A stretch of DNA of 64,000 nucleotides. Origin: Puniceicoccaceae bacterium (GTDB lineage: Bacteria > Verrucomicrobiota > Verrucomicrobiia > Opitutales > Coraliomargaritaceae). A program made the translations under genes and the position numbers. Numbering within the stretch: the stretch's first letter is position 1; every line of letters begins with the position of its first letter. The notes under the pieces are model-generated. The model saw only the letters and a program-made list of their open reading frames with translations, had not been told where the DNA came from and did no database searches. Below are positions 8,145 to 17,519 of the stretch, piece after piece. Location: NCBI GenBank assembly GCA_018402305.1, contig JAGYJE010000005.1:124001-188000 (forward strand). The letters run 5' to 3'.

Positions 8145-9317
8145 TTATTCGACAGCAGTTTGGTCAACTTCCGGGAGTTGCGCAAGCGAGGTTTCAGCTC
8201 TTTGTTTGTAGGGTGATTCGGGATAGAGAATGACAATCTCCGTCCAGACGTTGCGAGCCGCTAGTGGATCGTCCGCACGCTCATAACAATCGCCAATCAA
8301 GTAGAGCATTTCAGGGACCCAGGAGAACGAGGTCTGAGCGCGCACGAAGCCGCGAGTCAAAAGATCGAGGGCTTTGCCGTAGTCTCCAGCTCTATGCTCC
8401 CGGGAACCCTCGAGTAATTTGTAGAGTGAGAACAAGCGGTCACCCGGAGCGGGTTCAGCTATTTCATCGATCATGGGAGTTGCTTCATCGACCCGACCCG
8501 CCAAGACCAAACTATAAGCCAGCCACATTTGAACATTCTGTTTTGCCGCATCCGGCACAACGTTTTCGATTGCCCGGTAGAGCGGGATGACGGCCTCGTA
8601 TTTCCCGGCCGCCCGGAGCGCATCGGCAGCATCAACAATCGCCGCAATATTTCCTGAGTAAGGACCGTTCACGGGGATGACCGCGGTCATCTTGGCGGCA
8701 TTGTCGAACTGGTTCCCGGCCAGGTACGCTCGCATCAAACCTATGGCGAGTTCGCTGTATTCAGTGCCGGTTTGATCGAGTCGCATGCGGTTGCGGATTA
8801 TGTCCTCGGCTTCGTTGAATTCGCCGGTCGCGATCAAACTCTCAATCAGTCTGCGAATGGGCAGATGCAATTGAGTAAAACTTGCTGGAAGGGCGTGGAA
8901 TTTAATGAGGGGGTAGGCTTTTGGGCGAAGGCGCTCCAGGGCCTGCCCATGGTTGCCCTCGGAAATCAGCCGATTGATTTCTGACATCCCTGAATTATCC
9001 AGGCGCAGGTCTCTGACCATGGATTCGCTCACGGGAAGCGATACCTCACCCACGCCACCATCGAGCTCGGCGACCAACATGCCGTTCTCAAAACCCACAA
9101 ACTTGAGAGTCTGGCTGGCTCCGTTGTTCCTTTGCTGAATCATGACAGGGGCATTTCCGTATTCATCCCAATAGGGGTTGTTGCCGGAATTGTTGTCGGA
9201 ATTGTTGTCTTGAGCCGTACTCTGAGAAGCGGAGAGAATGGCCAAGAGGACGGGTGCGAACCGTTGGGCCAGGCGCGGCATGATCTTGGGGCCGATTTTT
9301 TGATTCAGTGGGTTCAT
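8145..9317 (-). CDS. Exported TPR-repeat protein
   Basis: 390-residue protein with a signal peptide (hydrophobic FAPVLLAILSASQSTA, cleavage likely near AQD) and helical repeats of TPR type, for example the region with FSLYKLLEGSREHRAGDYGK and the final LAARNVWTEIVILYPESPY. Its start overlaps the stop of the large TPR lipoprotein gene in an ATGA arrangement, which fixes the start at 9317 and shows coupling. Probably a periplasmic scaffold working with the Exb-type complex encoded downstream. The exact partner is unknown. Confidence 0.75.
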   Translation of the reverse strand: MNPLNQKIGPKIMPRLAQRFAPVLLAILSASQSTAQDNNSDNNSGNNPYWDEYGNAPVMIQQRNNGASQTLKFVGFENGMLVAELDGGVGEVSLPVSESMVRDLRLDNSGMSEINRLISEGNHGQALERLRPKAYPLIKFHALPASFTQLHLPIRRLIESLIATGEFNEAEDIIRNRMRLDQTGTEYSELAIGLMRAYLAGNQFDNAAKMTAVIPVNGPYSGNIAAIVDAADALRAAGKYEAVIPLYRAIENVVPDAAKQNVQMWLAYSLVLAGRVDEATPMIDEIAEPAPGDRLFSLYKLLEGSREHRAGDYGKALDLLTRGFVRAQTSFSWVPEMLYLIGDCYERADDPLAARNVWTEIVILYPESPYKQRAETSLAQLPEVDQTAVE

Positions 9318-12300
9318 GGCTGAAGTTCTTTCAATTTAGATTTGATCGCCTGCATGCTCGTTTCGGGGGCAGCAGTGAGTTCCTCGACCGCTTCCTGCAA
9401 GGTCGTGACCGCATCTTCGCGGGAACCCATGGCAAGCAGCGCTTCCGCGTCAGCCAGGTAGGCGCGGGCGCTCCATTCGGTGAGATGCGGGTAACCCAGG
9501 AAAGTGCGCTCAAAAAAACCGTGAGCTTCGGCATAGGCAGCTTCGGCCATGTAAGACTCACCTATTTGGTAGAGTGCGCGCGCATGCAGCACGCCGCGCC
9601 AATCGGGAACCCGCAGGATGTACTGATACTTCTCGCGGGCTTCCTGCTGGCGCCCCATTTCGGTCAGTATTTGGCCTTGGCGAAGGATGACAGCGGGCAC
9701 TCTCGGTGAGCCGGGAAAGCCCTCGACAATTTGTTCGAGGTAGTTCAGCGCGTCAGACAGCTGGTTTTCTTCCCGGCTGACCTCGGCTAACCGCATGTAG
9801 GCGACAATGGTGGCATCGTCGTCTGGATAGTTGAGGAGCAGGGAATTCCATGCTTCGACCGCGAAGGAGAGGCGTTTGCCGCGTTCGTAATCGGCGACGT
9901 AAAGGATACTGCGGGGCGTGAGACGCGCCACGAGTTCAATGTCGAAGCCTTGACTCGGATCGAGCTCGATGTTCAGGCGGTAGAGCCCCATGAGCATGCG
10001 GGTTTCTGCTATAATGTCCTCTTCAGCACGAGCCTTTGCCAGTTGATCGCGGAAGTAGGCTTCCGGCGTATTTTTTGGGAATTGAGAGAGCTGAGTCCGG
10101 TAGGGGGTGATTAATTCCACAATCGGGCCGAGGTCCTCTAGCAGGGCCTTGGTGAACTCGGGGTGCTGCCGCAGGCGATTGTAGAGCGATGGGTCCAGAT
10201 CAGAATTTTCGTAAAAATGTTCAAAGAGGAAACCGCGATCGGTAACAATCTTTTCGCGAAACACCGCATCCGCTTCCAGGCGGTCGAAGAATTCAACGGT
10301 TTGCTGGAGCATCGTGAGGTTTTGCTGATATTTTTCCGCATAGCTCTCGATCAAAGCATCCACTCCGGAGTTATCCGGTTCATTGGCGAAACGTTCGATG
10401 TTCTCCCGGTAGAGCTTAAGCATTTCGACAGGGCGCAAGAGGTATTCAAAAGCAATGCCGAGCTGGAGGACGGCGCGGCTGAGCTTGCCCTCGACGCCGA
10501 AGCGGTTCATGTAGTTTTGGAAATGCTCGGCCATCGCCTCGTAGCGGCCCATTTCCTCCAAGAGGGCACCGATACGAAAGGCGGCACCATTGTGCACGTC
10601 CTGCGAAGCGGTCAGCTGATCGGCTTTGCGGAAGTGCTCGAGGGCGCGTTCCAGGTCACCGGCGAGGTATTCGACCTCACCGAGAAAAAAGAAAGCCTGA
10701 TCGAGGCCCTTGCCCTCCGGGTATTTGTCGACATAGCCGTAGAGGGTTTCGCGGGCTTCTTCGTAGCGCTGGCCGTAAAAGAGTGCGGCCCCTTTGCGGA
10801 CAAGCCCGTCTTCGGCGTAGAGGCTTGTGGGGTAATTTTCCAGAAGGCGACTGAAACTTCCAATAGCCGCATCGAACTGTCCCAATTGAAGTTGAGCTAA
10901 GCCGCCCCAGTAAAAGATGCCGTCTTCATAGATCGAGTTGCTCTGGGCATTCAACCATTCGGCAGATTGATGGATCAACTCAGAATAGCGCTCCCGCTCA
11001 ATCAAATGGCTCGCCCATTGAGCAAAAAGGCTACGCGAAGCGGCATCAAGCGGTCGGGAACCCAGGAAGTCGACGACCAATTCAAGGAATTCTTCCTCCC
11101 GGCCAATCTTCTTGAGTTCAACAGCCAGGGCGCTGCTCACGTCAGAAAAGAAATCTCCATCCGGAAATCGGCTTCGATAGATTTCCCCGACTTCCACCGC
11201 AGTCTCTGTTTTTCCGATCTGCAGCGCATTTGAAAAGGTGGCGTAATGATAAAACTCGGAGCGGTCATCCTGGGGATTTTCCACCATCAAATCGTTGAAC
11301 ATCCAAAAGGCTTCGTAGCGGCGACCGGTTTTCGTGTAGTTGCGGGCGCGCCGAACGAGGAGTTCGTTGCGCAGCGTCGGGAGGTCGCGCAAGCGCTCCA
11401 GATTTGACTTGAGCGTCGTGATCTCCTGCCGAAGGCGATCAATGTTTTCGCCCGCCTGGCCAAAGGCTTCGCGCTGCTCCAATTGAGCTGATTTTAGCGC
11501 GATCTGATCTTCATGAAACTGCACCATCATATCCGTCGTCTTAATCAGATTCAGGGTAAGGGCAGCGTCATTGACGCGACCGGCGTCGACGAGCACGTCG
11601 CTCGCCTTGAGCAGGGCAACATTCAGGCGTGGACGGTAGCGCACTTCGGACTCTTTGGCCAGCATGGGAAGAAGACGGAGGGCATCATCCATACGTTTTA
11701 TTTGAAAGAGTGCCTCAAAGCTGGCAGCCGCCGCGAGGGCCTGTTCTTCGGTATCGCGGGAAACCTCAAGCAACTCGCCAAAGTAGGGGAGTCCCTCTTC
11801 AAGTTTACCCGTGTTGTAATGTATTTGGGTTAAGTCCCGGAGTAACTTTGTCCGCTCGGAAAAGCTCAAGCGCACTGAGCTGTAGTCGCCGGCGATTAAG
11901 TTTTTCATAAGCGTGATGGCATCGTCGTTCCGTGCAAGAACGCGGAGGACATCAATGCGCTTGAGTAAAGCATCTTTGATCCGGGAGGATTCGGGGTATT
12001 CGGATTCCAGCCGGTCATACCACTTAAGGACTTCTCGCAGCAGATTCTTTTCTCCGGATGCAACGTATTCCTGGATGTATCCCGTGCCAATCAGGAACAA
12101 GGGGAAATCCAGCTCGATTTCAGATTCGCCGGAGGCCTCGGAAGCCTCGACACGCTTGACCAGTTCTTTGAGCAAAGGTCTGGCTTCGACAAGTTGGCCT
12201 GCCTCAGCGAGCTCATTGGCACGGGTTTGTAAGGCTGTGAAACCAAGCTGACTGGCATCTGGCGCATCGGGCCGTTGAGTCTGGGCCTGCTGGGCCTGGC

Positions 12301-12373
12301 TGGGCAGGCTCTGTGAGCATCCGAGCAAAAGTCCAACAAAAAGCAGGCGTCTGAAATTGAATCGAAACAGCAT
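9314..12373 (-). CDS. Large TPR-repeat outer-membrane lipoprotein
   Basis: 1019 residues. The N-terminus carries a basic stretch, a hydrophobic core and a lipobox LLLGCS with the modified Cys at about residue 19, so the protein is probably lipid-anchored. The remainder is almost wholly helical hairpin repeats: several copies match the TPR pattern (for example LLENYPTSLYAEDGLVRKGA and FRKADQLTASQDVHNGAAFR). It heads the Exb operon and may form the periplasmic or outer-membrane end of that machine, like the TPR proteins found with gliding or Tol-like systems. This role is inference. Confidence 0.75.
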   Translation of the reverse strand: MLFRFNFRRLLFVGLLLGCSQSLPSQAQQAQTQRPDAPDASQLGFTALQTRANELAEAGQLVEARPLLKELVKRVEASEASGESEIELDFPLFLIGTGYIQEYVASGEKNLLREVLKWYDRLESEYPESSRIKDALLKRIDVLRVLARNDDAITLMKNLIAGDYSSVRLSFSERTKLLRDLTQIHYNTGKLEEGLPYFGELLEVSRDTEEQALAAAASFEALFQIKRMDDALRLLPMLAKESEVRYRPRLNVALLKASDVLVDAGRVNDAALTLNLIKTTDMMVQFHEDQIALKSAQLEQREAFGQAGENIDRLRQEITTLKSNLERLRDLPTLRNELLVRRARNYTKTGRRYEAFWMFNDLMVENPQDDRSEFYHYATFSNALQIGKTETAVEVGEIYRSRFPDGDFFSDVSSALAVELKKIGREEEFLELVVDFLGSRPLDAASRSLFAQWASHLIERERYSELIHQSAEWLNAQSNSIYEDGIFYWGGLAQLQLGQFDAAIGSFSRLLENYPTSLYAEDGLVRKGAALFYGQRYEEARETLYGYVDKYPEGKGLDQAFFFLGEVEYLAGDLERALEHFRKADQLTASQDVHNGAAFRIGALLEEMGRYEAMAEHFQNYMNRFGVEGKLSRAVLQLGIAFEYLLRPVEMLKLYRENIERFANEPDNSGVDALIESYAEKYQQNLTMLQQTVEFFDRLEADAVFREKIVTDRGFLFEHFYENSDLDPSLYNRLRQHPEFTKALLEDLGPIVELITPYRTQLSQFPKNTPEAYFRDQLAKARAEEDIIAETRMLMGLYRLNIELDPSQGFDIELVARLTPRSILYVADYERGKRLSFAVEAWNSLLLNYPDDDATIVAYMRLAEVSREENQLSDALNYLEQIVEGFPGSPRVPAVILRQGQILTEMGRQQEAREKYQYILRVPDWRGVLHARALYQIGESYMAEAAYAEAHGFFERTFLGYPHLTEWSARAYLADAEALLAMGSREDAVTTLQEAVEELTAAPETSMQAIKSKLKELQP

Positions 12374-12478
12374 CAGGAGGTAAGCGTAATCATTTGGGGG
12401 TAAATGTCTATTGGGGTAGAGACCTGCATTTGCGAGGGCGGTTGTAAAGCGAAAACAGGAACATCCTGATTTTCTGAC

Positions 12479-14413
12479 TCACTTCAGTTCGCCGAGTTCC
12501 TCGACGGCGACCTCCCATTCGTGGTTTTTTTCTTTCAAATGCCTGGCAACCCGGGCGGCTTTGACGGCGAGCTCCCTGGCAGCTTCGGGGTCCGAATAAG
12601 CAGCGGGGTCTTCCAGCATTTTCGAAAGTTCAGCTTGTTCTTCTTCGAGGGCAAGGATGAGAGTCTCAAGTTCGGCTACCCGTTGCTCAAAGCGCTTACG
12701 TTTCTGGTTGTTGCCCTTTCTTGCCTCGGCGGCTAACCGTCTCCGTTCTTTTGCGCTGACCACGGGATGCCTTCCCTCGCTGAGAGCGCTCCCATCGGGC
12801 CGAGCATTTTTGAGTCCGGCGATGAGGCCGCTTTGCTCGGAAGCGGCGCCGGATTTGCGGAGATAGTAGTCGTAGTCACCCGCATAGGGAGTTACCTTGC
12901 CCGCTTGGATCTGCACCGTGCTTTGGGCGATCGCGCGGATAAAGTGCACGTCGTGACTGACGAAGATCAGAGTGCCCTGGTAATCCCTCAAGGCACCAAT
13001 GAGCGCATCGATACTCGGCATGTCGAGGTGGGTGGTGGGCTCGTCCAGCAGGAGAAAATTCGGCGGAGCGAGGAGGAGTTTGACCAGGGCGAGGCGACTT
13101 TTCTCGCCCCCGCTGAGGACCTTGACCCGTTTAAATACGTCGTCCCCGCGGAAGAGAAACGCGCCCAAAATGGTGCGCACGGTTTGTTCGTTTGCCCCGA
13201 CATCACTTCGATCCATTGCTTCGTCAAGAACAGTGCGTTCGAGGTCGAGTACATCGACGCGTTGTTGGGAAAAATAGCCTACGCTCACGTTGTGCCCCAG
13301 TTCGCGGCTGCCCGCCGCGATCGGGACAATCTGGGCAAGTATTTTAAGTAAAGTTGACTTACCCGCTCCGTTTGGACCGACGAGTACGATACGCTGGCCT
13401 TTTTCAACCTCGAAATTAAGGTCCTCGTAAACGACATGGTCACCATAGGCCTGCTTGACATCTTGCAGGGTGGCAATGCGCTGGCCGCTTCGCTGGGGCT
13501 GGGGAAATTTGAAGTGAATGGTATCCGCGGCACTCTCCGGTGGGGCGATGCGCTCCATCTTCTCCAGCTGCTTGAGCCGCGCCTGGGCCTGGCTGGCCTT
13601 GCTGGCCTTGGCTCGAAAGCGCCGGACAAAGTCTTCCAGATGAGCGATTTCGCGCTGTTGGTTATTGTAGGCCGCGAGGTGTTGGGCCTCACGTTCCGCC
13701 TTTTCGGTGAGGTATTTTTCGTAGTTTCCGGTGTAGCGTTGTAGTTTCTGGTGGGCGATTTCAACGATGCCATCGCAGATGGCATTGAGAAACTCACGGT
13801 CGTGCGAAATAGTCAGAATCGCCCCTGAGTAGCGCTTCAGTTGGTTTTGAAACCAGCCCAATGTTTCCAGATCGAGGTGATTGGTCGGCTCGTCGAGCAT
13901 GAGCAGGTCGGGCTCCATGACAAGAAGCCGCGCCAGATGGGCGCGCATAATCCAGCCACCGCTGAGTGTACGGGCCGGCATGTTAAAGTCCTCCGAGCGA
14001 AAGGCCAGCCCGGCTAAAATCCGCTTCGCCTTGGCCTCCAAATTGTAGCCATCCAGTTGGACGAAGCGTTCAATGGCCTCGATGCGTTCGGGCGCGTCCG
14101 GAGCGGGGTGCTCGCGCAGGATGCGATAGATCTCTGTCAATTCGGGATTGGTGGAGGCCGCCAGTTCGGCGACCGTCTCGTCGCCGGTGGGTGCGCTTTC
14201 CTGAGGAAGAAAGCCAATTCGCGTATCCCGCTCCAACTCGATCTCGCCGCCGTCGGCTTCGGTATCCCCGAGAATAATGGAAAACAGCGTGGTCTTACCC
14301 GCGCCGTTGGGGCCGACCAGACCTATGCGCTCGCCGCGGAGCAGGCGCAGCGAAATGTCGCTGAAGAGGGTCTTTTGGCCGAAGCCTTTACTAATTTGAG
14401 AAATTGTGAGCAT
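12479..14413 (-). CDS. ABC-F family ATPase (translation factor type)
   Basis: Soluble 644-residue protein with two ATPase domains and no membrane segment. First domain: GPNGAGKTT, LSGGWIMRAHLARLL, LLMLDEPTNHLDL; second: GPNGAGKST, LSGGEKSRLAL, LLLDEPTTHLDM. The linker between them is a charged helix pair (the ABC-F P-site tRNA interaction motif), and the C-terminus is a coiled coil as in Uup/ABCF3-like members. ABC-F proteins act on stalled or antibiotic-bound ribosomes. Sub-family cannot be fixed by eye. Monocistronic and divergent from the Yip1 gene. Confidence 0.92.
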   Translation of the reverse strand: MLTISQISKGFGQKTLFSDISLRLLRGERIGLVGPNGAGKTTLFSIILGDTEADGGEIELERDTRIGFLPQESAPTGDETVAELAASTNPELTEIYRILREHPAPDAPERIEAIERFVQLDGYNLEAKAKRILAGLAFRSEDFNMPARTLSGGWIMRAHLARLLVMEPDLLMLDEPTNHLDLETLGWFQNQLKRYSGAILTISHDREFLNAICDGIVEIAHQKLQRYTGNYEKYLTEKAEREAQHLAAYNNQQREIAHLEDFVRRFRAKASKASQAQARLKQLEKMERIAPPESAADTIHFKFPQPQRSGQRIATLQDVKQAYGDHVVYEDLNFEVEKGQRIVLVGPNGAGKSTLLKILAQIVPIAAGSRELGHNVSVGYFSQQRVDVLDLERTVLDEAMDRSDVGANEQTVRTILGAFLFRGDDVFKRVKVLSGGEKSRLALVKLLLAPPNFLLLDEPTTHLDMPSIDALIGALRDYQGTLIFVSHDVHFIRAIAQSTVQIQAGKVTPYAGDYDYYLRKSGAASEQSGLIAGLKNARPDGSALSEGRHPVVSAKERRRLAAEARKGNNQKRKRFEQRVAELETLILALEEEQAELSKMLEDPAAYSDPEAARELAVKAARVARHLKEKNHEWEVAVEELGELK

Positions 14414-14481
14414 TTTCGGAGCATTCAGGCAGAGACAGACTTGCCTGTTTTCGTTCTGGGGTTTTCTGTGCCCATGGATCC

Positions 14482-15048
14482 ATGGACGAAATCAATAAAG
14501 CACACCCCGCAAGCAGCCTCTGGTATAAGCCGCGGCAAACGATGCAAGGCCTAATTGAAGGGGGCCGGGGGCACGGTGCCGCGCTTGCCGTGGCAGGTGC
14601 TTTTGGAGTGGTGCAAGCGGCACCGGTTTATTTGATGCCGGATTCGAAGGGAGCCCCGCTACTTTTCCTCGGCTTGCTTTGCGGGTTTATCGGGCTTTAT
14701 TTGTTGGCCTGGCTTTTGCGGAACTTCGGTCGATGGTTTGGGGGGCAGGGGGCTCTGCGGGAGGTGCGCACAGCCCTGGGTTGTTCCTTAGTGCCCTGGC
14801 TCGTTCTCTTCGCTGTGTTGTTTGGCTTGCTGCAGGCTTACGATCGGGAGTTGGTGGCGCGGTATTATTGGATTTTCTTTCTCGGTTTTCTCTACGGATA
14901 CGTCATCATTCTGCTCTCGCTTTCCACCGCCTTACGGCTTACTGTGCTGAAGACTTTTCTTTGTTTGATTGTGACCGGCCTTGTTAGTCTATTTCCTCTT
15001 ACTCTGTTTCTTCAATTGCTCATCGGGGAACCTCCGGTGACTCCCTGA
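14482..15048 (+). CDS. Yip1-domain membrane protein
   Basis: 188-residue integral membrane protein with about five hydrophobic helices and a short soluble start containing WYKPRQTMQGLIEGG, a pattern typical of bacterial Yip1-domain proteins (W-x-x-P-r-x-t). Function in bacteria is not established. It lies 19 bases upstream of recN on the same strand, so the two may be cotranscribed. Confidence 0.7.
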   Translation: MDEINKAHPASSLWYKPRQTMQGLIEGGRGHGAALAVAGAFGVVQAAPVYLMPDSKGAPLLFLGLLCGFIGLYLLAWLLRNFGRWFGGQGALREVRTALGCSLVPWLVLFAVLFGLLQAYDRELVARYYWIFFLGFLYGYVIILLSLSTALRLTVLKTFLCLIVTGLVSLFPLTLFLQLLIGEPPVTP

Positions 15049-15067
15049 ATCCTATCCGAATGCCACG

Positions 15068-16732
15068 ATGCTACAGTATATTCGTATAAGAAACCTGGCT
15101 CTTTTGGATGAAGTTCGGCTTGAGTTTGAGGCGGGTTTCACGGCGGTGACCGGTGAAACCGGCGCAGGAAAAAGCGTCCTGCTCGGGGCGCTCGGCCTGC
15201 TCTCGGGGGCTCGCACGGATAAGGGCATGATTCGGCAGGGGCAGGATTTGCTCGAAGTCGAAGCAGCGCTTTATTTTGGGGAGGCCGAGGGCATCAACCA
15301 CCTGCTTGAGTCGATTGGATTGCCTCCGTGTGAGGAGGGTGTGTTGTTGCTTCAGCGGAGCATCCACCGTAGCAAGATGCCCCGCATACAAGTCAATGGA
15401 AGCATGGCGACCCTGGCGCAGCTTCAGGCTCTGGGTGAGTCCTGGATTGATTTTCACGGCCCGGGGGAGCCGCAGAAACTTTTCCAGGAAAGGCGTCAAT
15501 TAGAGATGCTCGATACCTTTGCCAATAACACGCAGGCGCTGCTGACCTACAGCGCCGACTACCGGAACTGGCGCGGAGCGTTGCACGAGCTGGCGGAACT
15601 GGAAAAAAGCGAGCGCCTGGATGCCGATGAGGTCGAGTTCGTCCGCAAGCAGATAAAAAAGATCGACGCGGTCGATGTGAGTGAGGACTCGATCGAGGAA
15701 CTGGAGCGCGACTATGCCCGCATGGCGGGTGCGCAGGAACTCGTCGGCCTCGCCGGCGATTGCTCCGCGGGGTTGGTCGGGGAGCAGAGTGTCGACGATT
15801 CGCTGGGTGCGGTCATCGCACGGCTCGAGGACCTGGTGGACCTCGATCCGGATTCGCAGGGATTACTGGACCGGGCGCGCAGCCTACAGATCGAGTTGCA
15901 GGACCTGGGGGAGGAAGTGGGACGATTGGCCGCCGATTTCGACTTCGACCCAGAGGCCATTGAAGCGGCCACAGAGCGCATGAATCTTTGGCAGGAAGTT
16001 CGGCGGAAATACGGAGGCACGGTCGCCGCTGTATTGGAAAAACGCGATGCCCTCGCGCAAAAAATCGCGGTGCAGGGTGACCTTGAGGGGATCCTCAAGC
16101 AGAAGCGCCAAGCCGCAGACGAAATCGAAGCACGGCTACGGCAGCTTGCCGCAACGATTACGGTCGTGCGCCGGAAAACGGCCTCCACGCTAGCTGGCAA
16201 GGCAGCGAAGCTACTTTCTGTATTGGGCTTTAAAAAAGCGCGTCTGGAGATCGAGATTGTCGCCGAAAAAAGTTTGCAGGAACACGGCGACAGCCGCTGC
16301 CGCTTTCTGTTTGCGCCCAACGCCGGGCAGGACCTGCAGCCACTCAACAAGATCGCCTCCAGCGGCGAGACCGCTCGGGTCATGCTCGCGCTCAAGACGG
16401 TTCTGGCCGAGTCCGACGCCACGCCACTGCTGGTTTTCGACGAAGTCGATGCCAACGTGGGCGGCGAGGTCGGGCGTGCTGTCGGCGCTGAGCTCGCCCG
16501 GCTGGCAAAGAAGCACCAAGTGCTCTGCGTCACGCACCTTCCACAGGTGGCCTCCTTGGCCAACAACCACTTTGTCGTCGAAAAGACCCAGGATGACGCA
16601 GCCACCGAAGTGCGGATTGCGCCGCTTGATAGCAGTCGTGAAGCCCGCCTGGAAGAACTGGCCCGCATGTTGGGGGACCGCAAGTCGGCCTCGGCACGTG
16701 CCCACGCGGAGGAATTACTCGGAGCCGGCTGA
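15068..16732 (+). CDS. recN: DNA repair protein RecN
   Basis: SMC-like ATPase for double-strand break repair, 554 residues, the usual size. Walker A GETGAGKSVLLGAL is near residue 33, long coiled coils fill the middle, and the C-terminal head has SSGETARVMLALK (signature), LLVFDEVDANVGG (Walker B) and CVTHLPQVAS. Starts at ATG 15068. Downstream lies gene debris on the opposite strand. Confidence 0.96.
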   Translation: MLQYIRIRNLALLDEVRLEFEAGFTAVTGETGAGKSVLLGALGLLSGARTDKGMIRQGQDLLEVEAALYFGEAEGINHLLESIGLPPCEEGVLLLQRSIHRSKMPRIQVNGSMATLAQLQALGESWIDFHGPGEPQKLFQERRQLEMLDTFANNTQALLTYSADYRNWRGALHELAELEKSERLDADEVEFVRKQIKKIDAVDVSEDSIEELERDYARMAGAQELVGLAGDCSAGLVGEQSVDDSLGAVIARLEDLVDLDPDSQGLLDRARSLQIELQDLGEEVGRLAADFDFDPEAIEAATERMNLWQEVRRKYGGTVAAVLEKRDALAQKIAVQGDLEGILKQKRQAADEIEARLRQLAATITVVRRKTASTLAGKAAKLLSVLGFKKARLEIEIVAEKSLQEHGDSRCRFLFAPNAGQDLQPLNKIASSGETARVMLALKTVLAESDATPLLVFDEVDANVGGEVGRAVGAELARLAKKHQVLCVTHLPQVASLANNHFVVEKTQDDAATEVRIAPLDSSREARLEELARMLGDRKSASARAHAEELLGAG

Positions 16733-16747
16733 GTCGGGTGCCGGGCA

Positions 16748-16998
16748 TCACGGCAAAGTGCCGGATCGCTGCTCCAACGATTTCAAGAGATCCTGGCCTT
16801 TCGGGGTGAGGCGGTATTTTTGCAGGCGGCTGTTGGGTTTTTCGGGGAGGGTGCGTTCGATGAGGCCGGCTGCGAGGGCTGCGAGGGCGGCGCGCGAGGC
16901 GTGCAGGCTTTGGTCAGGGTGATGGGCTCCCACAGGCCAAGGCGTTCGAGATGGCGACGGATCTTGTCATAGTTCTGGACGGGCTTGTGGGGGCGCAT
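16748..16998 (-). pseudogene. Mosaic of gene fragments: IS91-like transposase end and a winged-helix-like tail
   Basis: Two overlapping minus-strand frames carry recognisable pieces without starts. One reads CDPLNCPCCGSEMR followed by IRRHLERLGLW, close to the zinc-ribbon C-terminus of IS91/IS801-type transposases (CPxCGGxMR ... ILxHLGL). The other, nearer recN, reads SRAALAALAAGLIERTLPEK and LQKYRLTPKGQDLL, like the end of a winged-helix regulator. Neither is a complete gene. The transposase piece begins where the PIN gene loses similarity to its family, so this debris probably cut the PIN gene. Family names rest on short motifs. Confidence 0.5.
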
Positions 16999-17239
16999 TT
17001 CGCTGCCGCAACAGGGGCAATTGAGAGGGTCGCAGCCCCAGATGGCGAAGATGCGAGTAGGGTTTGGCGAAGATGGCCGGATTTCTCAAGAGCATGTAAA
17101 CCTCGACCAGCACCAGTTCGCAGAGGGCAAAGCCGCCGGGCAGATTACGTGTGGATTCGAAAAAACCGCGGCTGGCCGCGTGGCGTGGCGAATCCGGGTC
17201 CGCGGCATAGACAAAGAGATTGCTGTCAGCGGAGGTCAT
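16967..17239 (-). pseudogene. PIN-domain (VapC-like) toxin, C-terminally truncated
   Basis: Starts at ATG 17239, overlapping the RHH antitoxin stop as ATGA. The first 60 or so residues look like a PIN toxin: MTSADSNLFVYAADPDSP with the first catalytic Asp, then FALCELVLVEVYMLLRNPA with the conserved Glu. After KPYSH the family pattern ends and the frame runs through transposase-like debris to a stop at 90 residues; full-length PIN toxins have about 130-140 residues and two or three more acidic residues. The RNase activity is therefore probably lost. Confidence 0.65.
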
Positions 17240-17484
17240 GGGCGGTGGCGATGCAGTGCTTCCACCTCCCCACGGATCTCTGCGGGATCGCGCAGCATGC
17301 CGCCACTGCCGGGAAGGGAAGGCATCTCCCATTTGTCATCGGTGTCCAATTCAGGGGCGGTGGTGCGAACGTAGCGCTCGGTGGCCCGGCGCACGACCTC
17401 GGCCAAAGAGCACTCGCGGTCCCTCGCAATACGTTTCAGGTGCTGGTGCAGTTTGTCAGGGAGTTGGATTTGGGTGCGAATCAT
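17236..17484 (-). CDS. Ribbon-helix-helix antitoxin
   Basis: 82 residues. The N-terminal MIRTQIQLPDKLHQHLKRIA gives the beta-strand and first helix of a CopG/MetJ-type ribbon-helix-helix; SLAEVVRRATERYV gives the second helix. The C-terminal half is the likely toxin-binding tail. The gene precedes the broken PIN gene and should have been its antitoxin and repressor. It looks intact although its toxin is damaged. Confidence 0.75.
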   Translation of the reverse strand: MIRTQIQLPDKLHQHLKRIARDRECSLAEVVRRATERYVRTTAPELDTDDKWEMPSLPGSGGMLRDPAEIRGEVEALHRHRP

Positions 17485-17519
17485 GTTGTTAGACTTACAT
17501 CACTACATCATGTTGTCAA
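17480..17519 (-). promoter_or_regulatory. Putative promoter and operator of the RHH antitoxin
   Basis: On the minus strand a TTGACA box (17519-17514) is followed after about 16 bases by a weak TAAGTC. A 10-bp direct repeat, ACAACATGAT, occurs at 17516-17507 and again at 17489-17480, the second running into the start codon. Spaced direct repeats over a promoter fit autoregulation by a ribbon-helix-helix antitoxin. This is inferred from layout only. Confidence 0.4.

Noticed and set aside
8099-8236. Longer N-terminus for the ExbB-like protein.
   Set aside because: The extra 46 codons overlap the end of the TPR gene and have no signal-peptide character; the ATG at 8098 gives a normal signal sequence.
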